A stretch of 64,000 nucleotides of DNA from Boudabousia marimammalium. GTDB lineage: Bacteria; Actinomycetota; Actinomycetes; Actinomycetales; Actinomycetaceae. The translations under genes and the position numbers were made by a program. Shown here piece after piece: positions 26,930-36,288 of this stretch. Position 1 is the stretch's first letter. Every line of letters begins with the position of its first letter. Below the pieces are notes generated by a model that saw only the letters and a list, made by a program, of their open reading frames with translations, was not told where the DNA came from and did not search any database. The DNA is taken from contig NZ_MPDM01000007.1 of NCBI RefSeq assembly GCF_001936115.1, positions 22,135 through 86,134 of the forward strand, given 5' to 3'.

Positions 26930-27580
26930 CTACGCCACTGGCTTGCGGGCCACCACGATAGTGTCTAGGGCCGGCGGGAAATGGTTGGCTGCGCCGGATG
27001 CGGTCGGCAGGTCACGCGGCACATCCTCGGCCTTGATAACCTCATAGCCCATCTCCTGCAAGGTGGAGGAAATCTCCTGGTAGTCCCAAAGCATGTCGGA
27101 CCGCCTCGGGCCGCGCGCATTCGGGCCGGACTGGGCGCGCGAATGCCCAGCCATCAGAATGTAACCGCCGGGGCGGAGCCAAGAATCGAAACGCGACAGG
27201 GCAACCTTAATGCCACCGTCGGTGTGGTGGAAGAATGCGGCCAATAGGACATCCAGTGGCTCATCCGGAGTCCACTCCTGATATGGGGAGTTCACCCATT
27301 CAATCTGGTCGTAGCCTTCCTGACGATGAACCTCACTGTAATGCTCTGCAGCGGCCTGACTCAGCTCCAAAGCCGTCACCTTGAAACCAAGATCCGCTAA
27401 CAACTTGGAATGACGGCCTTCACCCGCACCCACATCCACGGCATGCAGGCCAGCATTCAAAACAGCAGGATCATACTCAGATAGGGTCTTAACTGCGTTC
27501 AGCACGGACTCTGACGGGTGCGGACCAAAACGCATCTGCCCGGCCGCAATCAGACTTTTAAAAACATCATCCCAGCTCAT
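26930..27580 (-). CDS. Class I SAM-dependent methyltransferase
   Basis: 216 residues. Motif I is HAVDVGAGEGRHSKLLADLG, motif II acidic position in VTALELS, motif post-I LDVLLAAFFHH, then WLRPGGYILMAGH. This is the TehB/UbiE-type fold, acting in the cytoplasm on an unknown small substrate. The start has SWDDVFKSLIAAGQMRFGP, a lead that forms the lid. Not part of an operon that I can see. Confidence 0.88.
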   Translation of the reverse strand: MSWDDVFKSLIAAGQMRFGPHPSESVLNAVKTLSEYDPAVLNAGLHAVDVGAGEGRHSKLLADLGFKVTALELSQAAAEHYSEVHRQEGYDQIEWVNSPYQEWTPDEPLDVLLAAFFHHTDGGIKVALSRFDSWLRPGGYILMAGHSRAQSGPNARGPRRSDMLWDYQEISSTLQEMGYEVIKAEDVPRDLPTASGAANHFPPALDTIVVARKPVA

Positions 27581-27717
27581 CGCTACCCCATCTTCAAACT
27601 ACGTAATATCAGGCTTAGAGTCTAAAGGCAGGACGACAGCTTGTCACCAGAGTTCGCTCTCAGGAGTCACGGAAATAAAACCCGCCACAGACACACCAAA
27701 ATAGGCGCATGAACGAT

Positions 27718-27793
27718 TGGTGCCCCCGAGACGATTCGAACGTCCGACACCCGCTTTAGGAGAGCGGTGCTCTATCCCCTGAGCTACGGGGGC
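27718..27793 (-). tRNA. tRNA-Arg (anticodon CCT)
   Basis: Minus strand: acceptor GCCCCCG pairing with CGGGGGC, D arm, anticodon stem CCGCT/AGCGG with loop CTCCTAA (anticodon CCT), T arm GACG-TTCGAAT-CGTC, discriminator A and encoded CCA at 27718-27720. Reads the AGG codon, which is rare in such genomes. Confidence 0.93.
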
Positions 27794-27860
27794 AATCGGC
27801 GAACAGTTTACCATCTGCCGGGCCTTAACTCACGCCGATAGCCTCAGCTCAATGATGAGA

Positions 27861-28805
27861 TCAGGCACGCTCCCACGGAGTCCGCGCCGGAGATGCCTTA
27901 GCCGGGTCACTATTCTTATCCCGCTTATGACTGGGCACCACCATGACCGGGCAGGTGGAGCGGGCCAAAAGCTCACGAGAAGTCGAACCCAACAGCAGGC
28001 CCGCGAAGCCCCCTCGGCCCCGGTTACCAACCACAATCAAATCCACCGCGGTGGAGAACTCAGCCAACAACTCGGCCGGGTTACCATCCAGCACATGACG
28101 GGCAACCTTAACTTCACGCCCATCCAGCGCCTGCTCAACTGCCACATTCAAACCCACCCGAATATCCTGGGTGACGCGCTCACGATCAATAATCGGCGGC
28201 ATCCACGCCAACAGCGTGTTGCCAGTCGCGAAAGGCACAGTGGAAACCGCGGAAACACGCGCACCCCACATGGCTGCCACATCAATAGAACGACGCAAAG
28301 CAGTCAACGCGTTATCGGAACCATCAACCCCAACAACAATGCGCTCAACCGGCATGAAAGGAGAACCCTCCTGATGGCGAGGAACCACCACAACCGGACA
28401 GTGCGAACGGGAAGGCACCACAGCAGAAACAGCACCCAGTAAACGATCAGCGAAACCCTGCGAACCCGCAGTGCCAATCACCAGCATGGCAGCAGTCTTA
28501 GAAGCCTCCAAAAGCAAAGACGCAGGATCACCGGGCGAAACATGAGAATCAACTGAGACACCCTGCTTAGAGGCCTTATCGCAAACACCTTGAGCAATCT
28601 CCATTGCACGCTCACGCAAAGAACCGTCATCAATATTCACGTAAGAGCCATCAACATTAGTAGCAGAGTAGGAAGGAATCTCATAGGCCACTAGAACACG
28701 AAGATGCGCCCCCATGCGGGCGGCTTGACCAATCGCCCAGTTAACCACACAGCCTGAACCATCAGAACCATCCGTACCAACAACGATTACATCATCTGCA
28801 CTCAT
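27861..28805 (-). CDS. Universal stress protein with two Usp domains
   Basis: 314 residues in two similar halves. Each half has VIVVGTDGSDGS / RIVVGVDGSDNA near its start and the ATP-binding signature G-x2-G-x9-G-S/T near its end: VIGTAGSQGFADRLLGAVS and VVGNRGRGGFAGLLLGSTS. Tandem Usp proteins are common in Actinobacteria, bind ATP and help survival in stationary phase or hypoxia. The last 25 residues form a charged tail. Cytoplasmic. Start ATG 28805 with AAGGAGACTCCG ahead. Confidence 0.92.
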   Translation of the reverse strand: MSADDVIVVGTDGSDGSGCVVNWAIGQAARMGAHLRVLVAYEIPSYSATNVDGSYVNIDDGSLRERAMEIAQGVCDKASKQGVSVDSHVSPGDPASLLLEASKTAAMLVIGTAGSQGFADRLLGAVSAVVPSRSHCPVVVVPRHQEGSPFMPVERIVVGVDGSDNALTALRRSIDVAAMWGARVSAVSTVPFATGNTLLAWMPPIIDRERVTQDIRVGLNVAVEQALDGREVKVARHVLDGNPAELLAEFSTAVDLIVVGNRGRGGFAGLLLGSTSRELLARSTCPVMVVPSHKRDKNSDPAKASPARTPWERA

Positions 28806-28887
28806 CGGAGTCTCCTTTGTCTCGATACACCAAGTATATGCGGTACAGATGCTCCCTGCTTAGTTATAAGGTCCCCTGCCGCTAAGA

Positions 28888-28930
28888 GAAAACAAAAAAC
28901 TCTCGCCCACACAAAAGTGTGAGCGAGAGT
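28888..28930 (-). terminator. Intrinsic terminator of the NlpC/P60 gene
   Basis: 14-bp stem (ACTCTCGCTCACAC / GTGTGGGCGAGAGT on the minus strand, one internal mismatch) with a TTTT loop, followed by TTTTTTGTTTT. It lies about 60 bases after the stop at 28988. A textbook Rho-independent terminator. Confidence 0.92.
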
Positions 28931-28987
28931 AAAAGCTTAAGGAAACTGCCGAAACCAGTTAAGGCCAGCTACAGCAGTTAACCAGAA

Positions 28988-29764
28988 TCAGCCCATCCGG
29001 TAGTACTGGTTACGACCGTTATAGCTAACCGGAATAATGGTGACGGACTTGCCCGGGCGCGGAGCGTGAATCATCTGGCCATTGCCCAAGTAAATGCCGA
29101 CGTGACCAGGATGCCAAATCAGATCACCAGGACGGGCCTCCGCAGCGGAAACACGACGCCCCATACGCATCTGCGCAGTGGACTGGTGAGGTAGGTTAAT
29201 ACCCACCTGACGGTACACGTAGGCAGTAAAACCAGAGCAGTCGAAACCGCCGCCAGGAGTGGTGCCACCCCAACGGTAAGGAACACCGATGTACTGCTGA
29301 GCAATAGCGGCAACAGAACCATTCGGCGCAGCAATCGGACCAGAATCTACAGCCTCACGGGAAGAGTCACGGGAAGCTGCCCGACGCTCTGCACGCTCTG
29401 CGGCACGGCGCTGAGCTTCCTCACGACGCTTAGCGGCTTCTTCCTCAGCCTTCGCACGGCGGGCCGCACGGGCATCGAACTTCTTAACCTCAATCTCCAC
29501 ACTGGGGCTACCCCAGTCGGCTTCCACTGGAACCACAATCGGAACATTTACCGAAAGCGCGGTGCGAGCCTGGTCAGCTAATGATGAAACATCAACAACA
29601 GGGCCGGAACCATCAGTGGGGGCTGCTTCAGCTGGGGTAACCATGGGGGCTGCTACAGCCACACCCAGAGCCACACCCAACGAGGTGGCAGCTAACGGAC
29701 GATTACGTTGTGGGGTCGCTGGGCGACGCGTCGCACGACGTGCGGTATGCGTTGTCCTCTGCAT
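28988..29764 (-). CDS. Secreted NlpC/P60 peptidoglycan hydrolase
   Basis: 258 residues. A basic N-terminus and hydrophobic stretch (about 25-48, ending AEA) form a signal peptide; next comes an Ala/Arg/Glu-rich helical linker, probably a coiled coil (about 95-130), and a C-terminal NlpC/P60 domain from about 147. The triad is visible: Cys in GGFDCSGFTAYVYR, His in PGHVGIYLG, and a third polar residue at HAPRPG. Such enzymes cut D-Glu-meso-DAP type peptide bonds of peptidoglycan and serve in daughter-cell separation. Own promoter and terminator. Start ATG 29764 with CGAGGAGACTC ahead. Confidence 0.92.
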   Translation of the reverse strand: MQRTTHTARRATRRPATPQRNRPLAATSLGVALGVAVAAPMVTPAEAAPTDGSGPVVDVSSLADQARTALSVNVPIVVPVEADWGSPSVEIEVKKFDARAARRAKAEEEAAKRREEAQRRAAERAERRAASRDSSREAVDSGPIAAPNGSVAAIAQQYIGVPYRWGGTTPGGGFDCSGFTAYVYRQVGINLPHQSTAQMRMGRRVSAAEARPGDLIWHPGHVGIYLGNGQMIHAPRPGKSVTIIPVSYNGRNQYYRMG

Positions 29765-29984
29765 TAAATGAGTCTCCTCGATAGGTTCCAGAGATAACGA
29801 CTAAGTCGCCAACTCCTTCGCAAGTAGTAGATACGGAAACGAAATTCGTGAACCCGCTTCACGCTCTCCTACTTAAGTACGAGAACAATCATAACCACAT
29901 GATTTCCATTTTGTCACGTTTTGATTACACGGAAGGCTTATGAGAAGACACACAAGACAAGAGGCTAAGCCGCAAAAAGGACTT
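29765..29984. other. Intergenic between dtxR-type gene and NlpC/P60 gene
   Basis: Contains an inverted repeat CGTGAA-CCCGC-TTCACG at 29847-29863, upstream of the hydrolase gene. Such leaders in actinobacteria can carry a c-di-AMP riboswitch, but I do not find its conserved blocks here, so I call only a possible operator. Confidence 0.4.
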
Positions 29985-30665
29985 CTAGTTCTCATACATG
30001 AAGATATGGCGGGCCAAGAACTCAGAGACCGGCAAGCTCCCTTTGTCACTGTGCAACACGTAGGTGCCGACATCCCCAGAAATCTCAACCTCCACGTCAG
30101 GCAGAATATTAGCATCCAGAAGAATCTGCAAAACATCAGCATTAGCCTGCAAAGGCTCACCGATTCTGGCAATCCTGCCAACCTTAGGATGGTCGGTCGC
30201 TACAAACTCTTCAAACTGGATGCCAGGCTGATCTAGGTTCTTCATGGACTCCTGTCCAGCCTCCGGAATCAGATTCCCAAAAGGATCCTTCTCCACTGAG
30301 TCCAGTAAATCAAATAAATACTTGTCGACTGTGTCACTCATGACGTGTTCCCAGCGGCAAGCCTCCGAATGGATCAGCGGCAAAGGCATACGAATCACGT
30401 GCAACAGCAACAATTCAGCTAGGCGATGTTTGCGGATAACTTCAGTTGCCCGCTTCCAGCCTTCAGGGCTGAGCACCAGACGGCGGTTATCGGCAACCTC
30501 AACTAGGCCGTCACGCTCCATCCGGGCGATCGTCTGAGAAACAGTAGGGCCGGAGTGACCCAGGCGCTCCACAATACGAGCACGCATTGGCTCTACGTTA
30601 TCTTCTTCAAGCTCGTAGATAGTTTTCAGATACATTTCCGTGGTATCGATGAGATCGCCGCCCAT
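29985..30665 (-). CDS. DtxR/IdeR-family metal-dependent transcriptional regulator
   Basis: 226 residues. The start at ATG 30665 has GGAGGGCCTC directly ahead; a TTG at 30677 would add four residues. N-terminal winged helix LIDTTEMYLKTIYELEED with the recognition helix SGPTVSQTIARMERDGLV, then a dimerisation part with the metal ligands (HxxCE-like: HSEACRWEHVMSD) and a C-terminal SH3-like domain. It represses iron- or manganese-linked genes when Fe2+ or Mn2+ is bound. The neighbouring MFS gene, on the same strand 94 bases upstream, could be in its regulon. A palindromic motif at 30688 suggests autoregulation. Confidence 0.92.
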   Translation of the reverse strand: MGGDLIDTTEMYLKTIYELEEDNVEPMRARIVERLGHSGPTVSQTIARMERDGLVEVADNRRLVLSPEGWKRATEVIRKHRLAELLLLHVIRMPLPLIHSEACRWEHVMSDTVDKYLFDLLDSVEKDPFGNLIPEAGQESMKNLDQPGIQFEEFVATDHPKVGRIARIGEPLQANADVLQILLDANILPDVEVEISGDVGTYVLHSDKGSLPVSEFLARHIFMYEN

Positions 30666-30687
30666 GAGGCCCTCCAATTGGTTTAGT

Positions 30688-30704
30688 TAGGAAAAACTAT
30701 CCTA
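30688..30704 (-). promoter_or_regulatory. Possible operator of the DtxR-type gene
   Basis: TAGGA-AAAACTA-TCCTA inverted repeat 22 bases ahead of the start codon. It resembles half-sites of DtxR/MntR-type boxes (TTAGG ... CCTAA) but is imperfect in spacing. Confidence 0.45.
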
Positions 30705-30759
30705 CGTTAAGGATTACACCTATATCTATGGTAAACGCAAGGAGCTGAAATTTGTTCCA

Positions 30760-32052
30760 CTATTGCGCATCACTGGAAGTATCCGGCTTAGGCCGGTCCT
30801 GCGGGCCGATCACCTCAACGAAAGGCACCCGCCGATGCCATGCCACCTGAATATCCCAATGCCGCCATATCCATATCAGCGCCCCGAAAGAAACCAGCAG
30901 CACGCTAATGGCACCGAAACCAATCCCCCACCGAGCACCCCAATGGTTAGTAATCCAGCCAACCAGCGGCGCACCAATCGGAGTGGAACCCAAGAACACC
31001 ATAATGTAGATAGACATGACCCGGCCACGCAGATGCGGGGCAGTAGAAATCTGGATAGCAGCATTAGCTGAAGTGATCACCGTCAAAGTAGCGAAACCAA
31101 GCGGGATAGAGATAAAAGCGAAAGCATAATACGACGGGGATAACGCCAAAACACCCTCGACAACGCCAAAAGCAATCGCGGCACCCACCACGGTGCGTAC
31201 CCGCGGCAAAGTACGTCCCGCCGCGACAATCGCTCCCGTTACGGAACCAACCGCCATGAAAGTGCCCAGCAAACCGAACTCTCCCGCGCCGCGACCAAAC
31301 TCAGAGTGCGCCATCACCGCGCTAGTGAGCTGGAAGTTCATCCCCAGCCCCGCCACCGCGGAAGAAACGATGGTGATAATAATGATGTCCTGACGGCCCG
31401 AAATGTAGCGCAACCCCTCTATGAACTGGCCGCGCTGCTTCGGCTGCACAGTCCGCTCCATCAAGGTATCTGGATTAATCACCGCCAAAAGCAGCACCGG
31501 CACCAGCAACAAAACCGCATTGATGGCGAAAACAATCCAAGAACCCCAAGCGGCCAAGGTGAAGCCCGCGACCGCCGGACCCAACAAACGCGCCAGATTA
31601 AAAGCCGCAGAGTTCAAAGCCACGGCATTAGGAACCGACTTGGCCGGCACCAGCTGATTCACGAAGACTTGCCGGGCCGGATTATCCAAAGTCTGCACGC
31701 AACCGCCAGCGAAAGCCAGCAAATAGAAATGCCAAAGCTGCGCCGAATCACTAAACAAAAGAATGGCAGTGAAGATCGACAAAACAGTCATCAGCACCTG
31801 CGCCAGCTGAATCAGGCGCTGCTGATTCACCCGGTCAGCTAAAACACCAGTGTAGGCGGAGAACAACAGCTGGGGCGCAAACTGCAAAGCAGTCACAATA
31901 CCGATAGCGGTCGCATTATTGGCAGTCAGCTCAGTGAGCACCACCCAGTCTTGGGCTACGCGCTGCATCCACACCGCAGTGGAGTTAATCGCGGTACTGG
32001 CGAACCAGAGACGATAATTTGGGTACTTTAACGACGCAAATGTTCTTGACAT
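30760..32052 (-). CDS. MFS_3-type major facilitator exporter
   Basis: 430 residues with about 12 membrane helices. Start FASLKYPNYRLWFASTAINSTAVWMQRVAQDWVVLTEL and the loop GVLADRVNQQRLI (the G-x3-D-R motif between helices 2 and 3) are characteristic of MFS_3 proteins that export siderophores, macrolides or other small molecules. Located next to a DtxR-type regulator, so export of a metal chelator is one idea, but specificity is not visible. Single gene, start ATG 32052. Confidence 0.88.
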   Translation of the reverse strand: MSRTFASLKYPNYRLWFASTAINSTAVWMQRVAQDWVVLTELTANNATAIGIVTALQFAPQLLFSAYTGVLADRVNQQRLIQLAQVLMTVLSIFTAILLFSDSAQLWHFYLLAFAGGCVQTLDNPARQVFVNQLVPAKSVPNAVALNSAAFNLARLLGPAVAGFTLAAWGSWIVFAINAVLLLVPVLLLAVINPDTLMERTVQPKQRGQFIEGLRYISGRQDIIIITIVSSAVAGLGMNFQLTSAVMAHSEFGRGAGEFGLLGTFMAVGSVTGAIVAAGRTLPRVRTVVGAAIAFGVVEGVLALSPSYYAFAFISIPLGFATLTVITSANAAIQISTAPHLRGRVMSIYIMVFLGSTPIGAPLVGWITNHWGARWGIGFGAISVLLVSFGALIWIWRHWDIQVAWHRRVPFVEVIGPQDRPKPDTSSDAQ

Positions 32053-32137
32053 GCCGGCCCCTTCTGCGCAAATAGCTGAAAATCTAGCAAAGAATCAGCC
32101 GGACAGTCGCCCGCTGATATGCGGGGGTGAGAGGAAA

Positions 32138-32878
32138 CTACTCCGCCTCATCCTCGGCGTCAGGTTCAGGAGCCCACAAGAAAGCCGGATCCCATACCTC
32201 TAGCGTTAAATCGTTGACTCTGAGGTCATCAACCTCCCAGGGTGATTCACCCCGATCAGAGCCAACATCCAAATAGTACTTATCATCATGGTCGCCGCGA
32301 CGACGCCCCGGTGTCAAACGCACATCCTCAGCGGCCTCATAATCATCGTCATCATCATTCGAGCCGTCTTCCGGATTCATCCGCTGTTCCCAAGGCAACC
32401 ACCTCGGTGCCAGCAAAGCACCCTCATGCGGCAGTAGCTCAATCTCACAGATCGTGGGAGTCTTCGAGCGCGGCACCCGCGTCATAGTGACCGCCCACGC
32501 CCAACCGGCATAGCCTGGGTGCAGGCAAGCGAAATAGTGCGTCAAGAGACGTTCAGCTTCCCCGATCATACCTAGGTGTTGGCCGATATAGTCGTGGCGG
32601 ACAACTTCCTTCAGCCCCTTCAGGGCCGCCTCCACCGCGCGCGCCAACACCGCATCCGGCTTTAACTTCCGGGCCGGCTTCTTCCCGCGGGTCACCTTCG
32701 GTTGCGTAGTTTTCTTTGCCGAGGGCGACTGCTGACGAGACGTCTGCTTCGAAGCTGACTTCTTGGTCTTAACGGCCGTTGTCTTGGTCTTGGCAGCCTT
32801 AGTTTCAGCCTTGGCGGTAACCTTCCGCGCAGGCTTGCGCTTAGGCTGTTCCTCAGCCGATTCTACTTTTTCTGCCAT
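32138..32878 (-). CDS. DUF3027 protein
   Basis: 246 residues. A Lys/Ala/Thr-rich basic N-terminus (about 1-70, AKAETKAAKTKTTAVKTKKSA type) looks like the nucleic-acid-binding tail of some actinobacterial proteins. The rest is the DUF3027 core: AVEAALKGLKEVVRHDYIGQHLGM, HYFACLHPGYAGWAWAVTMTRVPRSK and LLPHEGALLAPRWLPW. An acidic stretch (about 170-185) follows. DUF3027 is common in Actinobacteria next to the cold-shock protein gene, as here, and its function is unknown. Starts 32 bases after the stop of the cold-shock gene, so the two form an operon. Confidence 0.88.
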   Translation of the reverse strand: MAEKVESAEEQPKRKPARKVTAKAETKAAKTKTTAVKTKKSASKQTSRQQSPSAKKTTQPKVTRGKKPARKLKPDAVLARAVEAALKGLKEVVRHDYIGQHLGMIGEAERLLTHYFACLHPGYAGWAWAVTMTRVPRSKTPTICEIELLPHEGALLAPRWLPWEQRMNPEDGSNDDDDDYEAAEDVRLTPGRRRGDHDDKYYLDVGSDRGESPWEVDDLRVNDLTLEVWDPAFLWAPEPDAEDEAE

Positions 32879-32910
32879 AGTTATTTACCTTGCTTCAGAT
32901 ATAGTGCGTT

Positions 32911-33285
32911 TTAGGCGTCAAACTCGCGAGCCAAAGCACGCAACAGTTTAGCGATCTTGCGCCCATTCTCCGGGTAGCGGCCCCGACGGAGCGGGTCCGA
33001 TGAAGCGTCCAGTAGCTTAATCAAGTCCTCAACCAGAGGCACCATCTCTTCCGGCTTGCGGCGCGCGGACTTGTGCTCTGCCGGCTCAGAAAGAATAGTT
33101 AAGGAAAGTACTTGCGGGCCACGTCGGCCTTCAGCAAAGCTGTAATCGACTTTAGTGCCCGGTCGCAACGTCTTTACACCCTCAGGGAGAACCGAAGCGT
33201 GCACGAACACGTCCTGGCGATCTTCACCAGTAATGTAGCCGAAACCTTTTGTCGGCTCAAACCATTTCACTTTTCCTACAGGCAT
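32911..33285 (-). CDS. Cold-shock domain protein with C-terminal extension
   Basis: 124 residues from ATG 33285, which follows AAGGAGAAGCTC; the longer frame from 33366 has no such site. A cold-shock domain (1-65) with RNP1-like KGFGYI and RNP2-like DVFVHASVL binds single-stranded RNA or DNA. The extra 55 residues (EEMVPLVEDLIKLLDASSDPLRRGRYPENGRKIAKLLRALAREFDA) are a helical actinobacterial extension. It probably acts as an RNA chaperone. Operon with the DUF3027 gene. Confidence 0.92.
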   Translation of the reverse strand: MPVGKVKWFEPTKGFGYITGEDRQDVFVHASVLPEGVKTLRPGTKVDYSFAEGRRGPQVLSLTILSEPAEHKSARRKPEEMVPLVEDLIKLLDASSDPLRRGRYPENGRKIAKLLRALAREFDA

Positions 33286-33553
33286 GAGCTTCTCCTTAAA
33301 TAAATGAATACTATGCAACATGATACAAGGCTGAGAGCAGATTGTATCGTCTAGCGGGTTCAACACTGTCTAACCCACTCACATTCCCGCCTAGGTAGGG
33401 CGTTAACTAGATATCAAGCAGTAACTGCACCCGCCTGTTCTGATGGAGTGATACTCTGTACGAAATTAGCGGAAATCCTGATTAACGATTATTGAGCTTT
33501 ACCGTTAAGTAAGACTTCCGAAAGCAAGTTGCAACAGAAACGAGAAACCTACG

Positions 33554-34534
33554 ATGCAGACTCAGAAACGAAAATCTATTCTCACTTCACTCCTGTTATT
33601 TTTCATTACGGTGGGATTTGCCCTAACACTGTCCCCCACCGCCCACGCAGAGGTCGGCGGCGGAGCAGTATTCGATGAGGAAAACCTCCTCAAGAACATT
33701 GAAGTGGTTAAGCAAGCCACCCAAGACTGCTCCACTGAAGAGTACAACTGCTATGTGGTGGTCGTATCGAAAGCCACTTCCACCGACCTATCTGAGGACA
33801 CCAAGAAATTCTGGGACCGAGATTCCTTCAGTGGCAACGACATTCTCTTAGTTCTTGCCACCGACGGGCACTGGAGCCTGGAGGTCGGCCCCAATATTAA
33901 GACCGACGGCATTGATGAGCAGAAGTTGTTGAATGCAGTACAAGAACCATTAGGAGCAGGATTCTCTGATGGAGACTGGAGCTCTGCCCTTGCGAACGCT
34001 ATGAAGGTATTTAAGTCCGAAACCGCCGGCAAGATTACTTTGCAAGATCCATCCTGGGATGGTAAACCGAAAACCTCATCTCGCTGGCCTCTCGGAGTTG
34101 GTATTGGCCTACTGGTACTTGTACTGGCCGCGCTTGCTAGTTTCCTTCTCTACAGGCAGAGGGGGAAGAAAGAAGAGACCCAGAATGCCACATTTGCCGC
34201 ATCCATGACCGACCTTGACCAGCCAGAGGCCGCTCTGGTTCCGGAGGAGTCGCCTCTAGCCGCCGCGGATACCAGTTCAACCGAGATGGACGAGGGCGCC
34301 GAGGATGTCTCAGAACTCGCAGAAGAGGAGGTTCTCGACGAGTCTGTGGAAAACTCAGCCCCCACAGAAGAAGAGGCAACCGAGGAAACTGAGATAACCG
34401 AGATGGACGAGGGCGCCGAGGACGTCTCAGAACCCGCAGAAGAAGAGATTCCAGAGAATCCTCAGCAAGAATCGAAGAAGCCTCAGAAGTCACAGAAAAA
34501 ACATAAGAAGCAGAAAAAACATAAGAAGAAATAG
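33554..34534 (+). CDS. Secreted/membrane TPM-domain protein with acidic repeats and lysine tail
   Basis: 326 residues. Signal peptide (1-32, ending AHA), a TPM-like domain (about 33-155) with VFDEENLLKN and NDILLVLATDGHWSLEVGPN, one membrane helix (about 178-198, GVGIGLLVLVLAALASFLL), then a cytoplasmic acidic tail with two copies of the unit EMDEGAEDVSE-x-AEEE (about 242 and 286) and a final Lys/His-rich block (QKKHKKQKKHKKK). TPM domains occur in stress and photosystem repair proteins; the function here is unknown. A larger TPM protein lies at 47817. Start ATG 33554; a strong terminator follows. Confidence 0.8.
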   Translation: MQTQKRKSILTSLLLFFITVGFALTLSPTAHAEVGGGAVFDEENLLKNIEVVKQATQDCSTEEYNCYVVVVSKATSTDLSEDTKKFWDRDSFSGNDILLVLATDGHWSLEVGPNIKTDGIDEQKLLNAVQEPLGAGFSDGDWSSALANAMKVFKSETAGKITLQDPSWDGKPKTSSRWPLGVGIGLLVLVLAALASFLLYRQRGKKEETQNATFAASMTDLDQPEAALVPEESPLAAADTSSTEMDEGAEDVSELAEEEVLDESVENSAPTEEEATEETEITEMDEGAEDVSEPAEEEIPENPQQESKKPQKSQKKHKKQKKHKKK

Positions 34535-34536
34535 CG

Positions 34537-34575
34537 AGTATGCGTCTGCGCTCAGAATGAGCGCAGACGCATACT
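34537..34575. terminator. Bidirectional terminator between the TPM gene and fhs
   Basis: Perfect 17-bp stem (AGTATGCGTCTGCGCTC / GAGCGCAGACGCATACT) with a 5-base loop, placed directly after the stop of the plus-strand gene and 28 bases from the stop of fhs on the other strand. T-runs are weak but the stem is very strong. Confidence 0.85.
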
Positions 34576-34602
34576 GAGCTTTCTTACGGATCTATCAGCG
34601 GA

Positions 34603-36276
34603 TTAGAACAATCCGCTGATAGTCCCACGCTCATCAACGTCGATTCGGGCCGCCGCAGGCACCCTCGGCAAACCTGGCATCGTCAAAATGTCGCCAGTAT
34701 AGACAACAATGAAACCCGCCCCGGCATTAACCTTCACATTCTTGACATGCAAGGTAAAGTCGCGCGGACTCCCCAACAGTCGCGGATCATCGCTAAAACT
34801 GTACTGTGTTTTGGCCATACAGATCGGTAAATGCGACAGGCCCATTTTTTCAATCATCGCGATAACACGCTGAGCTTTCGGCGCGATTTCCACGGCACTT
34901 CCGCCGTACACGCGCTGCACCAGCTGATTGATTTTCTCTTCCACAGAATCATCATCCTGGTAGGCAAAGGAGACCTCTGCCGGCGACTCACATAACCGAA
35001 TCACTTCGCGCGCCAAGTCTACTCCCCCAGCGCCACCGCGTGCCCAAACCTCAGAGCGGACACATTGCACGCCGCGACGGGCGCACTCCTCAATGACCAG
35101 CGCAATCTCGGCTTCAGTGTCAGTGGGGAAAAGGTTGAGCGCAACAACGGTCGGCAACTGGTAAACCTCAACCATATTTTCCACATGCTTAAGCAGATTC
35201 GGTAAGCCCGCCTTAACCGCATCCACGTTTTCCTGATCCAGGTCAGTTTTGGCTACCCCGCCATGCATTTTCAGCGCCCGCACAGTGCCGACAACCACGG
35301 AACAGTTTGGTCTGGTCCCGGTGATGCGGCACATGATGTCAAGGAATTTTTCGGCTCCCAAATCTGCCCCAAAACCAGCTTCCGTCACCGTGTATTCACT
35401 CAGGCTGCGGGAAAGTTTCGTCGCCAAAATAGAATTGCACCCGTGCGCAATATTGGCGAAAGGACCGCCGTGGACAATCGCCGGAGTATGCTCCAAGGAC
35501 TGCACTAGGTTCGGTTTGATAGCCTCCTTCAAAAGCGCCGTCATCGCACCAACCGCACCCAGGTCGCGGGCCGTTACAGGCTGCTGATCATAAGTGTAGG
35601 CAACAATCATATTGCCCAGTTTTTCTTTCAGATCAGGAATGGAAGTTGCCAGACAGAAAATCGCCATTACTTCACTAGCAACAGTGATTTCAAAACCGTC
35701 TTCTCGGCTCACCCCGTCAACCGGTGAACCTAGCCCGTCCACCACATGACGCAACTGCCGATCATTCATATCAACGCAGCGTTTAATCACCACCCGCTTC
35801 GGGTTGATACCTAGCTCATTGCCTTGGTAAATATGGTTATCAAGCATGGCGGCCAGCAAGTTATTGGCCGCTGAAATCGCATGAAAATCACCGGTGAAAT
35901 GCAGGTTAATGTCCTCCATTGGGACTACTTGCGCGTATCCGCCGCCGCAGGCCCCGCCTTTGAGACCGAACACCGGCCCCAATGAGGGCTCCCGCAAAGC
36001 CATGGAGACGTTTTTCCCTAACTGCCGCAAAGCATCCGCCAGACCCACAGTCGTGGTAGTTTTACCTTCACCCGCTGGTGTCGGAGACATCGCTGTCACC
36101 AGCACTAGCTTATTGCTCTCGATTTTTGTCTCATCAATAGCTGCCAGATCAATCTTGGCCTTGTAACGGCCGTAGGAATCAACCAGTGTGCTATCGATTC
36201 CTAAATCTTCAGCAATCTGTGTGACTGGGGCGAGCTCAGCCTGCTGGGCGATTTCAATATCAGACAAATGAGCCAT
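34603..36276 (-). CDS. fhs: Formate-tetrahydrofolate ligase
   Basis: 557 residues, standard length. P-loop-type site [18 protein letters not shown] near residue 65, [24 protein letters not shown], and [13 protein letters not shown], all typical. It makes 10-formyl-THF from formate, THF and ATP in the cytoplasm. Last gene of the purine operon, 12 bases after purL; its product is the formyl donor for PurN and PurH in the same operon, so synthesis and cofactor supply are co-regulated. Closest resemblance by eye is to the clostridial type. Confidence 0.97.
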   Translation of the reverse strand: MAHLSDIEIAQQAELAPVTQIAEDLGIDSTLVDSYGRYKAKIDLAAIDETKIESNKLVLVTAMSPTPAGEGKTTTTVGLADALRQLGKNVSMALREPSLGPVFGLKGGACGGGYAQVVPMEDINLHFTGDFHAISAANNLLAAMLDNHIYQGNELGINPKRVVIKRCVDMNDRQLRHVVDGLGSPVDGVSREDGFEITVASEVMAIFCLATSIPDLKEKLGNMIVAYTYDQQPVTARDLGAVGAMTALLKEAIKPNLVQSLEHTPAIVHGGPFANIAHGCNSILATKLSRSLSEYTVTEAGFGADLGAEKFLDIMCRITGTRPNCSVVVGTVRALKMHGGVAKTDLDQENVDAVKAGLPNLLKHVENMVEVYQLPTVVALNLFPTDTEAEIALVIEECARRGVQCVRSEVWARGGAGGVDLAREVIRLCESPAEVSFAYQDDDSVEEKINQLVQRVYGGSAVEIAPKAQRVIAMIEKMGLSHLPICMAKTQYSFSDDPRLLGSPRDFTLHVKNVKVNAGAGFIVVYTGDILTMPGLPRVPAAARIDVDERGTISGLF

Positions 36277-36288
36277 TTTTACTCTCCC

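Noticed and set aside
29765..29940. c-di-AMP riboswitch ahead of the NlpC/P60 gene
   Set aside because: Often found before such genes in actinobacteria, but the conserved blocks are not visible; only a short inverted repeat is present.
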